Shown here: positions 35,201-43,777 of the stretch, one piece after another
Position numbering within the stretch: the first letter of the stretch is position 1
How the letters are laid out: every line of letters begins with the position of its first letter
Assembly (NCBI GenBank): GCA_023417815.1
Contig: JAEZEI010000015.1
Location: 1-52,529 of the forward strand
Origin: Bacteroidota bacterium
Lineage (GTDB): Bacteria > Bacteroidota > Bacteroidia > Chitinophagales > Chitinophagaceae
Direction: 5' to 3'
DNA: 52,529 nt
Made by a program: the position numbers and the translations under genes
Notes under the pieces: generated by a model
Told to the model about the DNA's origin: nothing
Databases searched by the model: none
What the model saw: the letters and a program-made list of their open reading frames with translations, nothing else

Positions 35201-36589
35201 TAATATTGGAATGTAAACAATCAGGATAATGATTTCCCCAAAGGCGGCGGCGGTTCTTATTTTTGATGCTGAGTGATAAACTTCTTCATCCATTTCTTTT
35301 TGCGTTAGCCGTTGCTTTGATTTTCGCATTGCCAAATGGTGCATAGTGGCTTCTACCACAATTACAGCACCGTCCACTATCAATCCAAAATCAATAGCGC
35401 CCAGGCTCATTAAATTGGCAGAAACGCCAAAGACGTTCATCATGCCTAATGCAAACAATAGAGATAAGGGAATGGCTGAAGCAACGATTAATCCAGCCCG
35501 AAGATTTCCCAGGAAAAGCACCAGAACGAAGATGACAATTAAAGCTCCTTCTAACAGGTTGGTCTCTACAGTTGTAATGGCTCTGTTTACAAGATCGGTT
35601 CTGTCAAGGTAAGGCTCTATGACCACATCGGGCGGAAGCGATTTTTGAATTTGTTCCATCCGTTCTTTCACACGGGAAACAACTTCGGCGCTGTTTTCAC
35701 CTTTCAGCATCATAACGATGCCACCTACCACTTCACCCTCTCCGTTTCGGGTCATAGCGCCATAACGCACCGCATGACCAAAGCGAACTTCGGCAACATC
35801 CCGCACTAACACCGGGATGCCGTTCGGACTTTTGACAACAATTTTTCCAATGTCATCCAATGAGGTTACTACGCCAATGCCCCTGATAAAATATGAACTT
35901 GGATTTTTCTCAATATAGGCTCCACCGGTATTTTGATTGTTTTTCTCCAGTGCCGTAAATATTTCGGGGATGGTTACGTTGAGCGCCTTCAGACGGTCAG
36001 GATCCACAGCTACTTCGTACTGTTTTAGTTTGCCCCCAAAACTGTTTACTTCGGCAATGCCGGGTGTGCCATATAGCTGCCTTGCCACAATCCAGTCCTG
36101 CATGGTTCGCAGGTCGGTGGATGTGTATTTGTTTTCGCTGCCTTTAGTGGGATGAATTACGTATTCGTATATCTGCCCCAACCCTGTAGAGACAGGTGCC
36201 AGTTCGGGCTTGCCCAAGCCTGCCGGTATCTGTTCTTCGGCTTCCTTTAAACGTTCATTTATTAGCTGTCTCGCAAAATACGTCTCAACGTTTTCTTTGA
36301 ACACTACGGTAATCACCGAAAGCCCAAACCTTGAAATGGAACGCACTTCTTCCAGGTCGGGCAGGTTGGCAATGCTTTGCTCAATGGGATAAGTAATTAA
36401 CTGCTCTACTTCCTGGCTTGCCAATGTAGGAGCGGTGGTAATGATCTGAACCTGGTTGTTGGTAATATCGGGCAGCGCATCTATGGGAAGTCTTGAAGCA
36501 CTCCATATACCCCATGCAATGAGTGCCAGTGTCATTACACCAATGACGAGTTTGTTCTTTATACTGAACAGTATAATCTTATTTAACAT
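32264..36589 (-). CDS. CzcA-type heavy-metal RND pump fused to a TolC-like outer-membrane channel
   Basis: I start at ATG 36587-36589 (MLNKIILFSIKNKL), giving 1441 residues. Residues 1 to about 1030 are a complete RND permease with DALPDITNNQVQI at the first loop and DFGLIVDGAVIVVEA in helix 4, the acid-rich motif of divalent-metal (Zn/Co/Cd) pumps. After the last helix comes a signal-like segment (VVTVLAAIIFSPSLFAQ), then about 400 residues of TolC family (TRISFNAAYDTALLNN, coiled-coil regions). One polypeptide thus encodes both ends of the efflux system. Whether it is cut at the internal signal-like site is unknown. Confidence 0.93.
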   Translation of the reverse strand: MLNKIILFSIKNKLVIGVMTLALIAWGIWSASRLPIDALPDITNNQVQIITTAPTLASQEVEQLITYPIEQSIANLPDLEEVRSISRFGLSVITVVFKENVETYFARQLINERLKEAEEQIPAGLGKPELAPVSTGLGQIYEYVIHPTKGSENKYTSTDLRTMQDWIVARQLYGTPGIAEVNSFGGKLKQYEVAVDPDRLKALNVTIPEIFTALEKNNQNTGGAYIEKNPSSYFIRGIGVVTSLDDIGKIVVKSPNGIPVLVRDVAEVRFGHAVRYGAMTRNGEGEVVGGIVMMLKGENSAEVVSRVKERMEQIQKSLPPDVVIEPYLDRTDLVNRAITTVETNLLEGALIVIFVLVLFLGNLRAGLIVASAIPLSLLFALGMMNVFGVSANLMSLGAIDFGLIVDGAVIVVEATMHHLAMRKSKQRLTQKEMDEEVYHSASKIRTAAAFGEIIILIVYIPILTLVGIEGKMFGPMAQTVGFAILGALILSLTYIPMMSALFLSKKISHKVTFSDRMMNFFQRLYTPVLNAAIKMKYIVVTAATALTIVSIIIFSNMGGEFIPQLEEGDYAFHCILPQGSSLSQSIETSMQASRIIKSFPEVKEVIGKTGSAEVPTDPMPPEASDLIITLKDKDEWTTTKDYKELANLMLEKLEVIPGIFFEANQPIQMRFNELMTGVRQDVAIKIFGENLDTLVALAPQIAGIVQSVEGATEPQIERVAGLPQITVSYDRSRIASYGLNIEDINQVLSTAFAGQAAGVVYENERKFDLVVRLDSTHRSSIEDVANLFIPMANGAQIPLSQLATIAFKEGPAQISREDAKRRIVIGFNVKDRDVQSVVEDIQEKLNGFKLPAGYYFTYGGTFENLQAASARLMIAVPAALLLIFILLYFTFHSAKQATLIFTAIPMAAIGGVFALLLRGMPFSISAGVGFIALFGVAVLNGIVLIGMFNQLAKEGWDDVVERVKEGTKIRLRPVLMTAAVASLGFLPMATSTSAGAEVQKPLATVVIGGLITATILTLIVLPLLYIMFTKSKKIGNNIIPKVVTVLAAIIFSPSLFAQDINTATRISFNAAYDTALLNNLQLRASDIQIQRSRTLQGTWLDIPKTGVFVENEDINPQDRQGVLKIGLSQSIEWFGVYKARRNLLQQQVRSVEISKQIRALEIKRDVQTTYYTLWYLQSRQILWQRLDSIYTSLAKAAVLRVKTGESAGLDSISAVARANETTVQLNLLARDIQVQQETMKRLLNTTNSFLPELSLMQKIEIQLPDTTVNNHPQLQLQQQNISIAQAELNVQKQSRKPDFQGRFFSQRLYGVSNPFSGFSVSVGIPLFGGNAYRNRIKAAQFEQDYQQSVLNYERVALLTRYNQSYQQLLKDQELLRYYESKGLSQAEAIITSSNLAYRGGEINFAELTQYLSQAIDIQKNYLDILQQYNQSAIQLNYYLNR

Positions 36590-36668
36590 TAGACATCTTC
36601 TCTGTAAGTGAAAAAATAGACACAATATGCCCGTCAGGACAAAACGTGCTTTTAAAAAATCGGGAAGA

Positions 36669-36980
36669 TTATACTAACTGCGGTGGTTGCCAGATGGGTA
36701 AGGCAATACTGAATAAGCGGGGAGCTATATCACTGTTGTAAACAGGTGAAACGTACAGGCTTACTAAACCTGTTTTTTTGATTGCGCTAAAGAAAGCGAC
36801 ACCCGAACAACAATTGCAGGCGCATAGCGGCGAGCAGGCATCCGGGTGGTTTTCAGGATGCGGTTGAGAATGTTTGGAGAACTCGGTCTTTGCCTTAACA
36901 TCCACTGCATTCGCATCAGCACACGGCATAACGCTAAGTGCTAAAATCAGGAAAGCCATTATGAAAGCAAAGAATTTCAT
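36669..36980 (-). CDS. Small Cys-rich secreted protein (DUF6660-like)
   Basis: I start at ATG 36978-36980 (MKFFAFIMAFLILALSVMPC), a signal peptide; the longer frame is not needed. The mature part has HSQPHPENHPDACSPLCACNCC, a His/Cys-rich metal-binding-like stretch characteristic of DUF6660 proteins that precede metal efflux genes in Bacteroidota. A periplasmic metal-sensing or buffering role is inferred from position ahead of the CzcA-TolC gene. Confidence 0.8.
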   Translation of the reverse strand: MKFFAFIMAFLILALSVMPCADANAVDVKAKTEFSKHSQPHPENHPDACSPLCACNCCSGVAFFSAIKKTGLVSLYVSPVYNSDIAPRLFSIALPIWQPPQLV

Positions 36981-37069
36981 GAGGGAGCAAAGGTAAATGC
37001 AATGTTTTATAAATATCAAATCAAAAGTTGTAGCAGTGTTGCAGAGGTAGCAGCAGAATAAGAAAAGCA

Positions 37070-37687
37070 TCACTTTCTTTTAAAACTGCAAAAGAGAAAG
37101 TTTTGAATTGTATTGAATGGTGTAGTATGGTCTTCAGTAACGCACTTTATTCTATCAAAAGCGATTTCAAATCTTGCTGACATTGAGGCCTCGGAATACT
37201 GTTTAATTTCTAAACCACTGCACTTTGTTGGACCGTTCTCGGAAAATGTACCAAGTACCAGGTAACCGCCTTTCTTTACCGCATCTTCAGCTATAGAAAC
37301 GTATTTATAAATCTTTTCCTCGCTGGTAAGAAAGTGAAAGGCTGCCCGGTCATGCCAAAAATCAAACTGAACCGGTGGTTCAAATTCTGTAATGTCTGAT
37401 ACAATCCAATGTACTTTTGAAGCTTTAGCACCCAATCTTTGTTTTGCTCTTTCTATCGCATTTACTGATATATCTAATACGTAAATGTTTCGATAACCTT
37501 TGGCAAGCAATGCATCTACAAAATGACTGTCTCCTCCACCAATGTCGATGATGTTTGCATTTAATGGCAGATTGAATAGTTCTACAAACTCCATTGATGT
37601 TTTGGGGTAAGGCTGGAACCAGCTTACTTCATCTTCGGCTTTTGTGCTAAAAACTTTCTCCCAGTGTTCTTGATTAGATTGTTCCAT
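37070..37687 (-). CDS. Class I SAM-dependent methyltransferase
   Basis: The 205-residue protein starts MEQSNQEHWEKVFSTKAEDE. The SAM-binding motif is NIIDIGGGDSHFVDALL near residue 50, followed by VLDIS and a FDFWHDRAAFHFL acceptor-side segment. No membrane or leader segment is present. Its place in a metal block suggests methylation of a metalloid or small toxic molecule, but this is inference. Confidence 0.88.
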   Translation of the reverse strand: MEQSNQEHWEKVFSTKAEDEVSWFQPYPKTSMEFVELFNLPLNANIIDIGGGDSHFVDALLAKGYRNIYVLDISVNAIERAKQRLGAKASKVHWIVSDITEFEPPVQFDFWHDRAAFHFLTSEEKIYKYVSIAEDAVKKGGYLVLGTFSENGPTKCSGLEIKQYSEASMSARFEIAFDRIKCVTEDHTTPFNTIQNFLFCSFKRK

Positions 37688-37699
37688 TATTTTAATCTT

Positions 37700-38116
37700 T
37701 TAGATGTTTTGTACTTCATAAAAAGTAAGCAGGTTTCGGTTAAGGTCAACAGCCGCAAATTCTTTGTGTCCCCAGTACTGTTCTTCAACTTTCGTATCGG
37801 GGCTATGTAGTACTCCTTGCTTTTTGTATTCTTCGTATAGTTCGTTGATGCCTTGTACTTGTATTCTGCAACTTGCTGTACCAGCAATGAAGGTTTCTGC
37901 ACCTGTCCAAATCGGTTTTAAGAATAAAAGAATACTTCTCCATTTCCAGGACTTATCACATGATTGCCATAAGTGGATTTCAATTTCGTCACGAACTGCA
38001 ATAGCAAATGTTTCTTCCTGATGCCTGATTGTAAAACCAAGTTTGTTTGTATAGTATTGACATGATTGTTTGATATTTTGAACGGGTAAAGCAGGTATGG
38101 TCTTTTGCATTTTCAT
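37700..38116 (-). CDS. VOC/glyoxalase superfamily protein (bleomycin-resistance-like)
   Basis: The 138-residue protein begins MKMQKTIPALPVQNIKQSCQ and has YYTNKLGFTIRHQEE, IEIHLWQ and EFAAVDLNRNLLTFYE, the repeated beta-alpha-beta-beta-beta pattern of a one-domain glyoxalase fold. The metal-ligand pattern is incomplete to my eye. It overlaps the upstream membrane gene by 4 bp (ATGA), so the two are co-translated. Substrate unknown. Confidence 0.83.
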   Translation of the reverse strand: MKMQKTIPALPVQNIKQSCQYYTNKLGFTIRHQEETFAIAVRDEIEIHLWQSCDKSWKWRSILLFLKPIWTGAETFIAGTASCRIQVQGINELYEEYKKQGVLHSPDTKVEEQYWGHKEFAAVDLNRNLLTFYEVQNI

Positions 38117-38454
38117 AACCTGGCTTTATGTTTTACTAAGTCAATAATAAAAGCAACTGTAGTTATCAAAAAGATTGTAATGCCTATGTAAACCTGCGGT
38201 TCGTTAAGTATTGGTAGTGCAAAGCAAAAGAGTGTGCAGTTGAAAGCATTTACAATTACTGCTATTGCTTTTGTGAATTTCGAACCTCCTCTATCAATGG
38301 CAACAAGGTTCAATAAACCGGAAAAAATGATTGCCATACCTGCACCAACAAACCAAAGTGTATCGGTATTCATGTGCAAGGGAAAGGCAAAACTTATATG
38401 CACTACTCCTAAAAGAATAATGATATAAGAGACTGTTTTAATTATGCTGTGCAT
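38113..38454 (-). CDS. Small four-helix membrane protein, unknown function
   Basis: The 113-residue protein is almost wholly hydrophobic with four predicted helices (TVSYIIILLGVVHISFAFPL, ALPILNEPQVYIGITIFL among them) and a short basic C-terminus. No family motif is recognised. It is translationally coupled to the following VOC gene and follows YnfA. Confidence 0.75.
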   Translation of the reverse strand: MHSIIKTVSYIIILLGVVHISFAFPLHMNTDTLWFVGAGMAIIFSGLLNLVAIDRGGSKFTKAIAVIVNAFNCTLFCFALPILNEPQVYIGITIFLITTVAFIIDLVKHKARL

Positions 38455-38487
38455 AATTGAGTTTTTGGTTTTATTAGGTTTTTCTCC

Positions 38488-38829
38488 TTAACTGCCTACA
38501 CTGGTACGTGGAGCATAGAAAATAATGCATACACCTACTAAAGCTATTGCTGCACCGATGATGTCATATTTATCAGGTCTGAAGTTATCGAACTTGTATG
38601 CCCAGATAAGAGACATAACAATAAAAAAGCCACCATAGGTGGCGTAAGTTCTTGCAAAGTTTGCTGTTTGTAATGTTGCTACCACACCGTATGCTATTAA
38701 GATAACGGCACCTAATATGCCATACCATAATGGCTTGCCTTGTCTTAACCATTGCCAAACCATGTACCCACCACCTATTTCACATAATCCTGCAAGGATA
38801 AAAATTAAAACAGATTTTGCTATCAGCAT
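38488..38829 (-). CDS. YnfA/UPF0060 family membrane protein
   Basis: The 113-residue protein has four helices and the YnfA signature: AGLCEIGGGYMVWQWLRQGK near residue 15, then YGGFFIVMSLIWAY and DIIGAAIALVGVCII. The family belongs to the small multidrug resistance-like DMT superfamily; transported substrates are uncertain. It sits between the GDCCVxC protein and the small membrane protein. Confidence 0.9.
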   Translation of the reverse strand: MLIAKSVLIFILAGLCEIGGGYMVWQWLRQGKPLWYGILGAVILIAYGVVATLQTANFARTYATYGGFFIVMSLIWAYKFDNFRPDKYDIIGAAIALVGVCIIFYAPRTSVGS

Positions 38830-38853
38830 TAATGAGTATTTAGTTTATTGATA

Positions 38854-39069
38854 TTAAGCACAACAAGACTTATTCATTTGTATTGGTGGGCAGGGTACAG
38901 TACCATAACTGCAGAACACACAACAGTCGCCTTGTTTTGGCTTTAGTAATGTTTCGCAATTGGTGCATTTATAAAAGTAAGTACAAGCATCTGTTGGCAT
39001 TGTTTCTTCTTTCTGAAAACCACAGTCAGGACAGGTGATGGTTGATTGTAGTGTTATTGTTTTATCCAT
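38854..39069 (-). CDS. GDCCVxC domain putative metal-binding protein
   Basis: The 71-residue protein carries three Cys clusters: TCPDCGF, YKCTNC and the diagnostic GDCCVFC, and ends in SCCA. The GDCCVxC family commonly neighbours MerT-type genes. It is cytosolic by absence of a leader and could bind Hg2+ or zinc. The gene ends two bases before MerTP's partner reading unit begins on the same strand. Confidence 0.9.
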   Translation of the reverse strand: MDKTITLQSTITCPDCGFQKEETMPTDACTYFYKCTNCETLLKPKQGDCCVFCSYGTVPCPPIQMNKSCCA

Positions 39070-39071
39070 AA

Positions 39072-39701
39072 CTATTTTTTTACACTTATTAGTTTGTGCT
39101 CTTTTACTATGTATCCTGTTTTATTAATGGCGGCTTCAATCGTCTTTATATCAACTTTTGATTTATCAAAAGTTACTAAACTGCTCTTTGTTGGGTAAGA
39201 AGTTTTAAAATCTAATACACCAGCCACTTTGGAAAGCTCATTATTTACATGCTCTTCGCAACCTGCACAAGTCATGCCTTGTATGGTAAAATCTACCTGT
39301 TGTTTATTATCAACAACTGCAAGTGTAGCTGCTTGTACTTTTGGCTTCGGATAAAACATTTTTGCATAGACTGGAAAGGTCATCATAAGGATTGCAAATA
39401 TTGTAACGATGCCAAGGAATGTTTTTGACTGAAGGAATGGTGTCTTCGTTGTTTCTTCGCAATTGCAATCCACATCACTTGTTTTACCAGGTTTCAATTT
39501 TGCATACCAGGCAAAAGCAAGAACGGCAATGGATAGTCCTATCAGGTAGGGTCTTGCCGGTTCTATCCAGGAAAAGTTTGCAGCTATACTGCTACTGCCG
39601 GCAAGCAATGCAATAACAGGAGTAATGCAACAAAGCGAAGCTGCAAAAGCCGAAAGTAGTCCTGCACTTGTATATGTACCGGGTGATTTTATACCTATCA
39701 T
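39072..39701 (-). CDS. merTP: Mercuric-ion-transporter-like fusion MerTP
   Basis: The 209-residue protein has MerT-like helices with SLCCITPVIALLAG (Cys pair in helix 1), a cytosolic-side DCNCEE motif, a further helix and a C-terminal HMA domain with GMTCAGCEEHV near residue 147. This is the MerT-MerP fusion form. No mercuric reductase (merA) is visible, so it may transport another soft metal or deliver to the flanking GDCCVxC protein. The name follows the fold and is not proof of Hg specificity. Confidence 0.85.
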   Translation of the reverse strand: MIGIKSPGTYTSAGLLSAFAASLCCITPVIALLAGSSSIAANFSWIEPARPYLIGLSIAVLAFAWYAKLKPGKTSDVDCNCEETTKTPFLQSKTFLGIVTIFAILMMTFPVYAKMFYPKPKVQAATLAVVDNKQQVDFTIQGMTCAGCEEHVNNELSKVAGVLDFKTSYPTKSSLVTFDKSKVDIKTIEAAINKTGYIVKEHKLISVKK

Positions 39702-39738
39702 AATGTTTCCAGGTTTTGAGTTTGTTTTTATCTATGTT

Positions 39739-41943
39739 TTATTTCAGTTTCAACAACTTTGCATTAATAGCTACCACCACCGTACTCAAGCTCATAAGCA
39801 CTGCCCCCATTGCAGGACTAAGCATGAAAGCCGGATATAGTACACCTGCTGCCAATGGAATGGCAATGACGTTGTAGCCGACTGCCCATCCAAGGTTTTG
39901 TATCATTTTGCGGTATGTCTTTCTACCAAACTCAATCATTTGTACTACATCTTTCGGGTCGCTGTTTACCAAGATAATATCGGCTGTTTCGGCTGCTACA
40001 TCTGTACCACTGCCTACAGCTATCCCTACATCTGCCTGTGCTAATGCAGGGGCATCGTTTACGCCATCACCAGTCATTGCTACCACTTCACCTTTTGCTT
40101 GAAACTCTTTTATCTTATCGAGCTTTTCGTGTGGAAGCACATTGGCAAAATATCCATCCATCTTTAATTTAGCAGCTACTGAAGAAGCAATTTTATCGTT
40201 ATCACCTGTAAGTAAATAAGATTTTATGTTCATGGCTTTTAGTTGGGCTATTGCTTCTGCTGCTGTTTCCCGTATAGTGTCTGCTAATGTTATAAAGCCT
40301 GCGAGTTCATCATCTATTAAAACATACGTGACAGTCTCTGTGTTTTGGTCTATCTCTTTCGGTAATTCAGGTATTACTTTCTTTTCCTGTGTAAAGTAAT
40401 TTGGACCACCGGCAACTACCTTCTTACCGTTTACAATACCAGCTACACCAATGCCCTGCATGTATTTGAAATCTGTCGCCTTCCACAATTCAAGGTTCTT
40501 TTCTTTCAGGGTTCTTATGATACCTCTTGCAATGTAATGTTCTGACTGTTGCTGTACTGCTGCAACGTATTGTAGTATCTCATCGCTGCTGTAATTACCT
40601 GCACTTATTACTTTTTGTACTTCGTGTGAGCCTTTGGTTAGTGTACCTGTTTTATCGAAGATGATTGTTGTAAGTTTCCTTGCATTTTCAAATGCAGTCC
40701 TGTTTCTTATGAGTAAGCCATGTGTAGCCGATGCTGTTGTAGATATGGCTACCACCAAAGGAATAGCTACACCCAAAGCATGAGGACAAGAGGTTACCAT
40801 TACTGTTACCATACGCTCCAATGCAAAAGCTAAATCATGGTTGGTGTACCAAACGATAAACGTTGCCACGCCTACAAAAATTGAAATTATGGTTAACCAT
40901 TTGGCTACCCTGTCTGCAAGGTTTTGCGTAGTTGATTTTGCACTTTGTGCAGATTGTACCAGTCTTATTACTTTGCTCAGATAACTATCTGCGCCGGTGC
41001 CGGTTACTTTTACTTTTAAGGAACCGTCACCATTAAGGGCTCCTGCAATTACTTTGGCTTCGACTTCTTTTTTTACTGGGACACTTTCGCCTGTTAACAC
41101 CATTTCATTTACATAAGAACTGCCATCAACAACAACTCCATCAGCAGGTATTTTTTCACCCGGTTTAATTACAGCAATATCATCGGTCTTTAATTCTTTC
41201 ACATCTACATCTGTAACAATTCCATTTCTTTCAACGTGTACGGTAGAAGGCAATAATGCGACAAGAGACTGCAAAGCATTGGAAGCTGCCATTGTAGATC
41301 GCATCTCTATCCAATGCCCTAATAACATTATATCAATTAATGTGGCAAGCTCCCAAAAGAAATCCATTCCTTCCAAACCAAACACAACTGCTACACTATA
41401 CAGGTATGCGACAGAAATTGCTATGGCGACTAATGTCATCATGCCCATAGCACTATGTTTTATTTCACTCACCATCCCTTTGAAGAATGGCATACCACCA
41501 TAGAAATAAATAACTGAACCTAAGAACAGCAATACATATTTATCGCCTGTAAAAGCAAAGTGAAAACCGAACCACTGCTGTATCATGTGGCTTAATGCAA
41601 GCACCGGGATGGTGATGATAAGGCAGATCCAAAACCGTTTTAAAAAATCATGTGTATGATGACCTTCATGTTTATCGTGACCGGCGTGTGCATCATGTGC
41701 GGTGTGATTGCCATGACCTGCATGTTCTGTATGGAGTGCTTGACTTGCACCCTTAGTTTGTTGCAGATGTTTATCGTGATCATGAATATGATTTGCTTCC
41801 TTAGCCGCTTCTGTTTCACCAACAGGAACCAAGTCCATTCCACACTTTGGACATTTACCCTTTTGCGGTTTTGTCACTTCGGGATGCATGGGACAAGTGT
41901 ACATTTGTGTCTTATGCGAATGATCGTGGTGAGAATGGTTCAT
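39739..41943 (-). CDS. CPH-type Cu/Ag P1B ATPase (CopB-like)
   Basis: The 734-residue pump starts with a His-rich stretch and a heavy-metal-binding domain (YTCPMHPE...CPKCGMDLVPVG, about residues 14-45), followed by many HD/HG/HE repeats up to residue 98. The metal motif is SCPHALGVAIP, marking the P1B-3 group, with DKTGTLTKG, GDGVNDAPALAQADVGIA and a last helix LMSLSTVVVAINAKLLKL. P1B-3 pumps export Cu2+, Cu+ or Ag+. This is the second copper ATPase type in the window, complementary to CopA. Confidence 0.94.
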   Translation of the reverse strand: MNHSHHDHSHKTQMYTCPMHPEVTKPQKGKCPKCGMDLVPVGETEAAKEANHIHDHDKHLQQTKGASQALHTEHAGHGNHTAHDAHAGHDKHEGHHTHDFLKRFWICLIITIPVLALSHMIQQWFGFHFAFTGDKYVLLFLGSVIYFYGGMPFFKGMVSEIKHSAMGMMTLVAIAISVAYLYSVAVVFGLEGMDFFWELATLIDIMLLGHWIEMRSTMAASNALQSLVALLPSTVHVERNGIVTDVDVKELKTDDIAVIKPGEKIPADGVVVDGSSYVNEMVLTGESVPVKKEVEAKVIAGALNGDGSLKVKVTGTGADSYLSKVIRLVQSAQSAKSTTQNLADRVAKWLTIISIFVGVATFIVWYTNHDLAFALERMVTVMVTSCPHALGVAIPLVVAISTTASATHGLLIRNRTAFENARKLTTIIFDKTGTLTKGSHEVQKVISAGNYSSDEILQYVAAVQQQSEHYIARGIIRTLKEKNLELWKATDFKYMQGIGVAGIVNGKKVVAGGPNYFTQEKKVIPELPKEIDQNTETVTYVLIDDELAGFITLADTIRETAAEAIAQLKAMNIKSYLLTGDNDKIASSVAAKLKMDGYFANVLPHEKLDKIKEFQAKGEVVAMTGDGVNDAPALAQADVGIAVGSGTDVAAETADIILVNSDPKDVVQMIEFGRKTYRKMIQNLGWAVGYNVIAIPLAAGVLYPAFMLSPAMGAVLMSLSTVVVAINAKLLKLK

Positions 41944-42006
41944 AATAATGATTTTACAGTATCAAAGTTTAAAGCGAAGTTTTATTTGCGATACACAATA
42001 GACAAC

Positions 42007-42564
42007 TTATAGCACTTCAACCGGAAATTCAATTCTAATCTTCTCCCAAGCCACGGCAAGCCTTCCTTTGCCATTTTTGCCTTCCTCAACAAAATACTGC
42101 AAACGCTCTGTATGAGGAACTTTACCGGGTTTCACTTTTAATCTTACTACATCATCTTTTTCATCATACTCAGAAGCCAGGTGCTGTTTCCAATGTTTAT
42201 TGATTATAACCGTCCATTCTTTTTTGCCTGGGATAGTAAACAGTGCATACGTACCTGCCGGAATGGTTTTACCTGCTACAATAAAGGGCGTATTTATTTC
42301 TAACAATGTAGCATCATGAGCACCGGTAACCCATACTTCATCATAAGGAACTAACCCACCCCAGATAACTCTTTTACGAACGCCCGGTGAATGATAGGTA
42401 ACTTTAAGGCTATCGCCATTGATGATACCTACTGCCATTGATTTAATACTCTTTTTGGTTGTGTCTTTTACAAGGTTGGGGTTGTAGCAAACCTCTTCCT
42501 TCTGTGCCTGTGCAAACAAACCAAACAGCATAACAGCCAATAATGTAGCTAAAGAATATTTCAT
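42007..42564 (-). CDS. Exported DUF2911 protein
   Basis: I start at ATG 42562-42564 (MKYSLATLLAVMLFGLFAQA), a signal peptide. The 186-residue product has the DUF2911 core RKRVIWGGLVPYDEVWVTGAHDA split across residues 65-90 and WTVIINKHWKQHLASEYDE. The family is common in Bacteroidota envelopes with unknown function. It lies between the Cus adaptor and the CPH-type ATPase. Confidence 0.88.
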   Translation of the reverse strand: MKYSLATLLAVMLFGLFAQAQKEEVCYNPNLVKDTTKKSIKSMAVGIINGDSLKVTYHSPGVRKRVIWGGLVPYDEVWVTGAHDATLLEINTPFIVAGKTIPAGTYALFTIPGKKEWTVIINKHWKQHLASEYDEKDDVVRLKVKPGKVPHTERLQYFVEEGKNGKGRLAVAWEKIRIEFPVEVL

Positions 42565-42586
42565 TTTTCTAATTGTGATTTTTGAA

Positions 42587-43777
42587 TTAATGATTATGGC
42601 CTGCCATCGGATCAGAGCCACGTTTAAAAGTATATTCGCTATGCAACAGGTAAGTGCCACTTGTCACGACTATATCACCCGCTGATAGACCCGATTGTAT
42701 TTCTGTCAAGCCATCACTTTCCAAGCCTGTTGTCACCATTCTGCTTTTAAACTTGTTCTTGTCTGTTTGCACCCATACGATTGCTGCATTAGCTTCGCGG
42801 ATGATAGCATCTGTAGGCAGTGTAAACGAATTTCTGCTTGCTGTTTGCACGCTCACTATCGCAGACATTCCGGGTCTCAGCCTATTGCCCTGATTTGGAA
42901 CAACAATCCGCAGCAGGTTTATTCTTGTATCAGTTGCCACTTCTGGGTTGGCAAACTCAATGTTGCCCCTTATTGGCGCTGTTACTCCCGGCACTTCTAC
43001 CGTTGCCAATGCACCACGTGGTATTCGGTACATCTGCGAAGTGTAAACCTGTGCTTCTGCCCATAAGGTTGAAAGGTTTGCGAGTTGAAGTACAATGCCA
43101 CCTTCCATTACATAACCACCTTCGGTGACATTCACAGACGTAACATAGCCACTTTCGGTACTGTAGTAAGTTGTGGTAAGTGGTGCCTGCTTTTGTGTTT
43201 CCAATGCCTTAACCTGGCTTTCATTCATACCCCATAAACGCAGCTTGTTTCTTGCGCTTTTAATCAGTTGGTCAAAATCAATTACTGACTGTTCATCAAA
43301 GAGGCTTCTCCGCTGCAAAGCTGATATGTATTCCTGTTTTGCATTGTTTAGTTCTTCGCTATAAATTTCATAGACCGGAGCACCTTTGGCTATGTAGTTT
43401 CCTGTGGTTTTTACATATAGTCGTTCTATTCGCCCCATTACTCTTGCATTTACGGAAGCTGTTTGTGCTGCATTTATATTTAGTGTGCCTGTTAGCTCAA
43501 TTGTATTTCCTATGTTACTTTTTGCAATAGTATCAGTGCGGATGTTGCCTAACTGAATTTGCTGGTCGCTTAGTTCTATATCGTCGGCATTTACTACTGA
43601 ACTCTTCTTTACAGCCGTAAGTGGCATACCGCAAATGGGACAGTTACCCGGCTTATCTGATACGACCTGCGGATCCATTGAGCAGGTGTAAAAAACATCG
43701 CTGTCTTTTGCCACTTTCTTGCCACCGCAGGATGCAAGAAGGACAAGTGAAAGAAGTATCAAAAGTATTCTATTCAT
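42587..43777 (-). CDS. Cus-type RND adaptor lipoprotein 2, with metal-binding domain
   Basis: The 396-residue protein has a lipoprotein signal ending LLASC (Cys17), then a heavy-metal-binding domain YTCSMDPQ...CPICGMPL near residues 30-54, where the usual His is replaced by Asp (SMDP). Adaptor segments include VNARVMGRIERLYVKTTGNY and SAGDIVVTSGTYLL. It overlaps the first adaptor gene by 8 bp. Two adjacent adaptors suggest a heteromeric complex or distinct metal delivery roles. Confidence 0.92.
   Translation of the reverse strand: MNRILLILLSLVLLASCGGKKVAKDSDVFYTCSMDPQVVSDKPGNCPICGMPLTAVKKSSVVNADDIELSDQQIQLGNIRTDTIAKSNIGNTIELTGTLNINAAQTASVNARVMGRIERLYVKTTGNYIAKGAPVYEIYSEELNNAKQEYISALQRRSLFDEQSVIDFDQLIKSARNKLRLWGMNESQVKALETQKQAPLTTTYYSTESGYVTSVNVTEGGYVMEGGIVLQLANLSTLWAEAQVYTSQMYRIPRGALATVEVPGVTAPIRGNIEFANPEVATDTRINLLRIVVPNQGNRLRPGMSAIVSVQTASRNSFTLPTDAIIREANAAIVWVQTDKNKFKSRMVTTGLESDGLTEIQSGLSAGDIVVTSGTYLLHSEYTFKRGSDPMAGHNH

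Noticed and set aside
32264..36625. Longer start of the CzcA-TolC fusion at 36625
   Set aside because: The 12 extra residues (MCLFFHLQRRCL) are unlike an RND N-terminus; the ATG at 36587-36589 begins the canonical first helix.
39072..39701. A complete mercury-resistance operon
   Set aside because: Only the MerTP-like fusion and a GDCCVxC protein are present. No merA or merR is visible, so Hg detoxification is not claimed.
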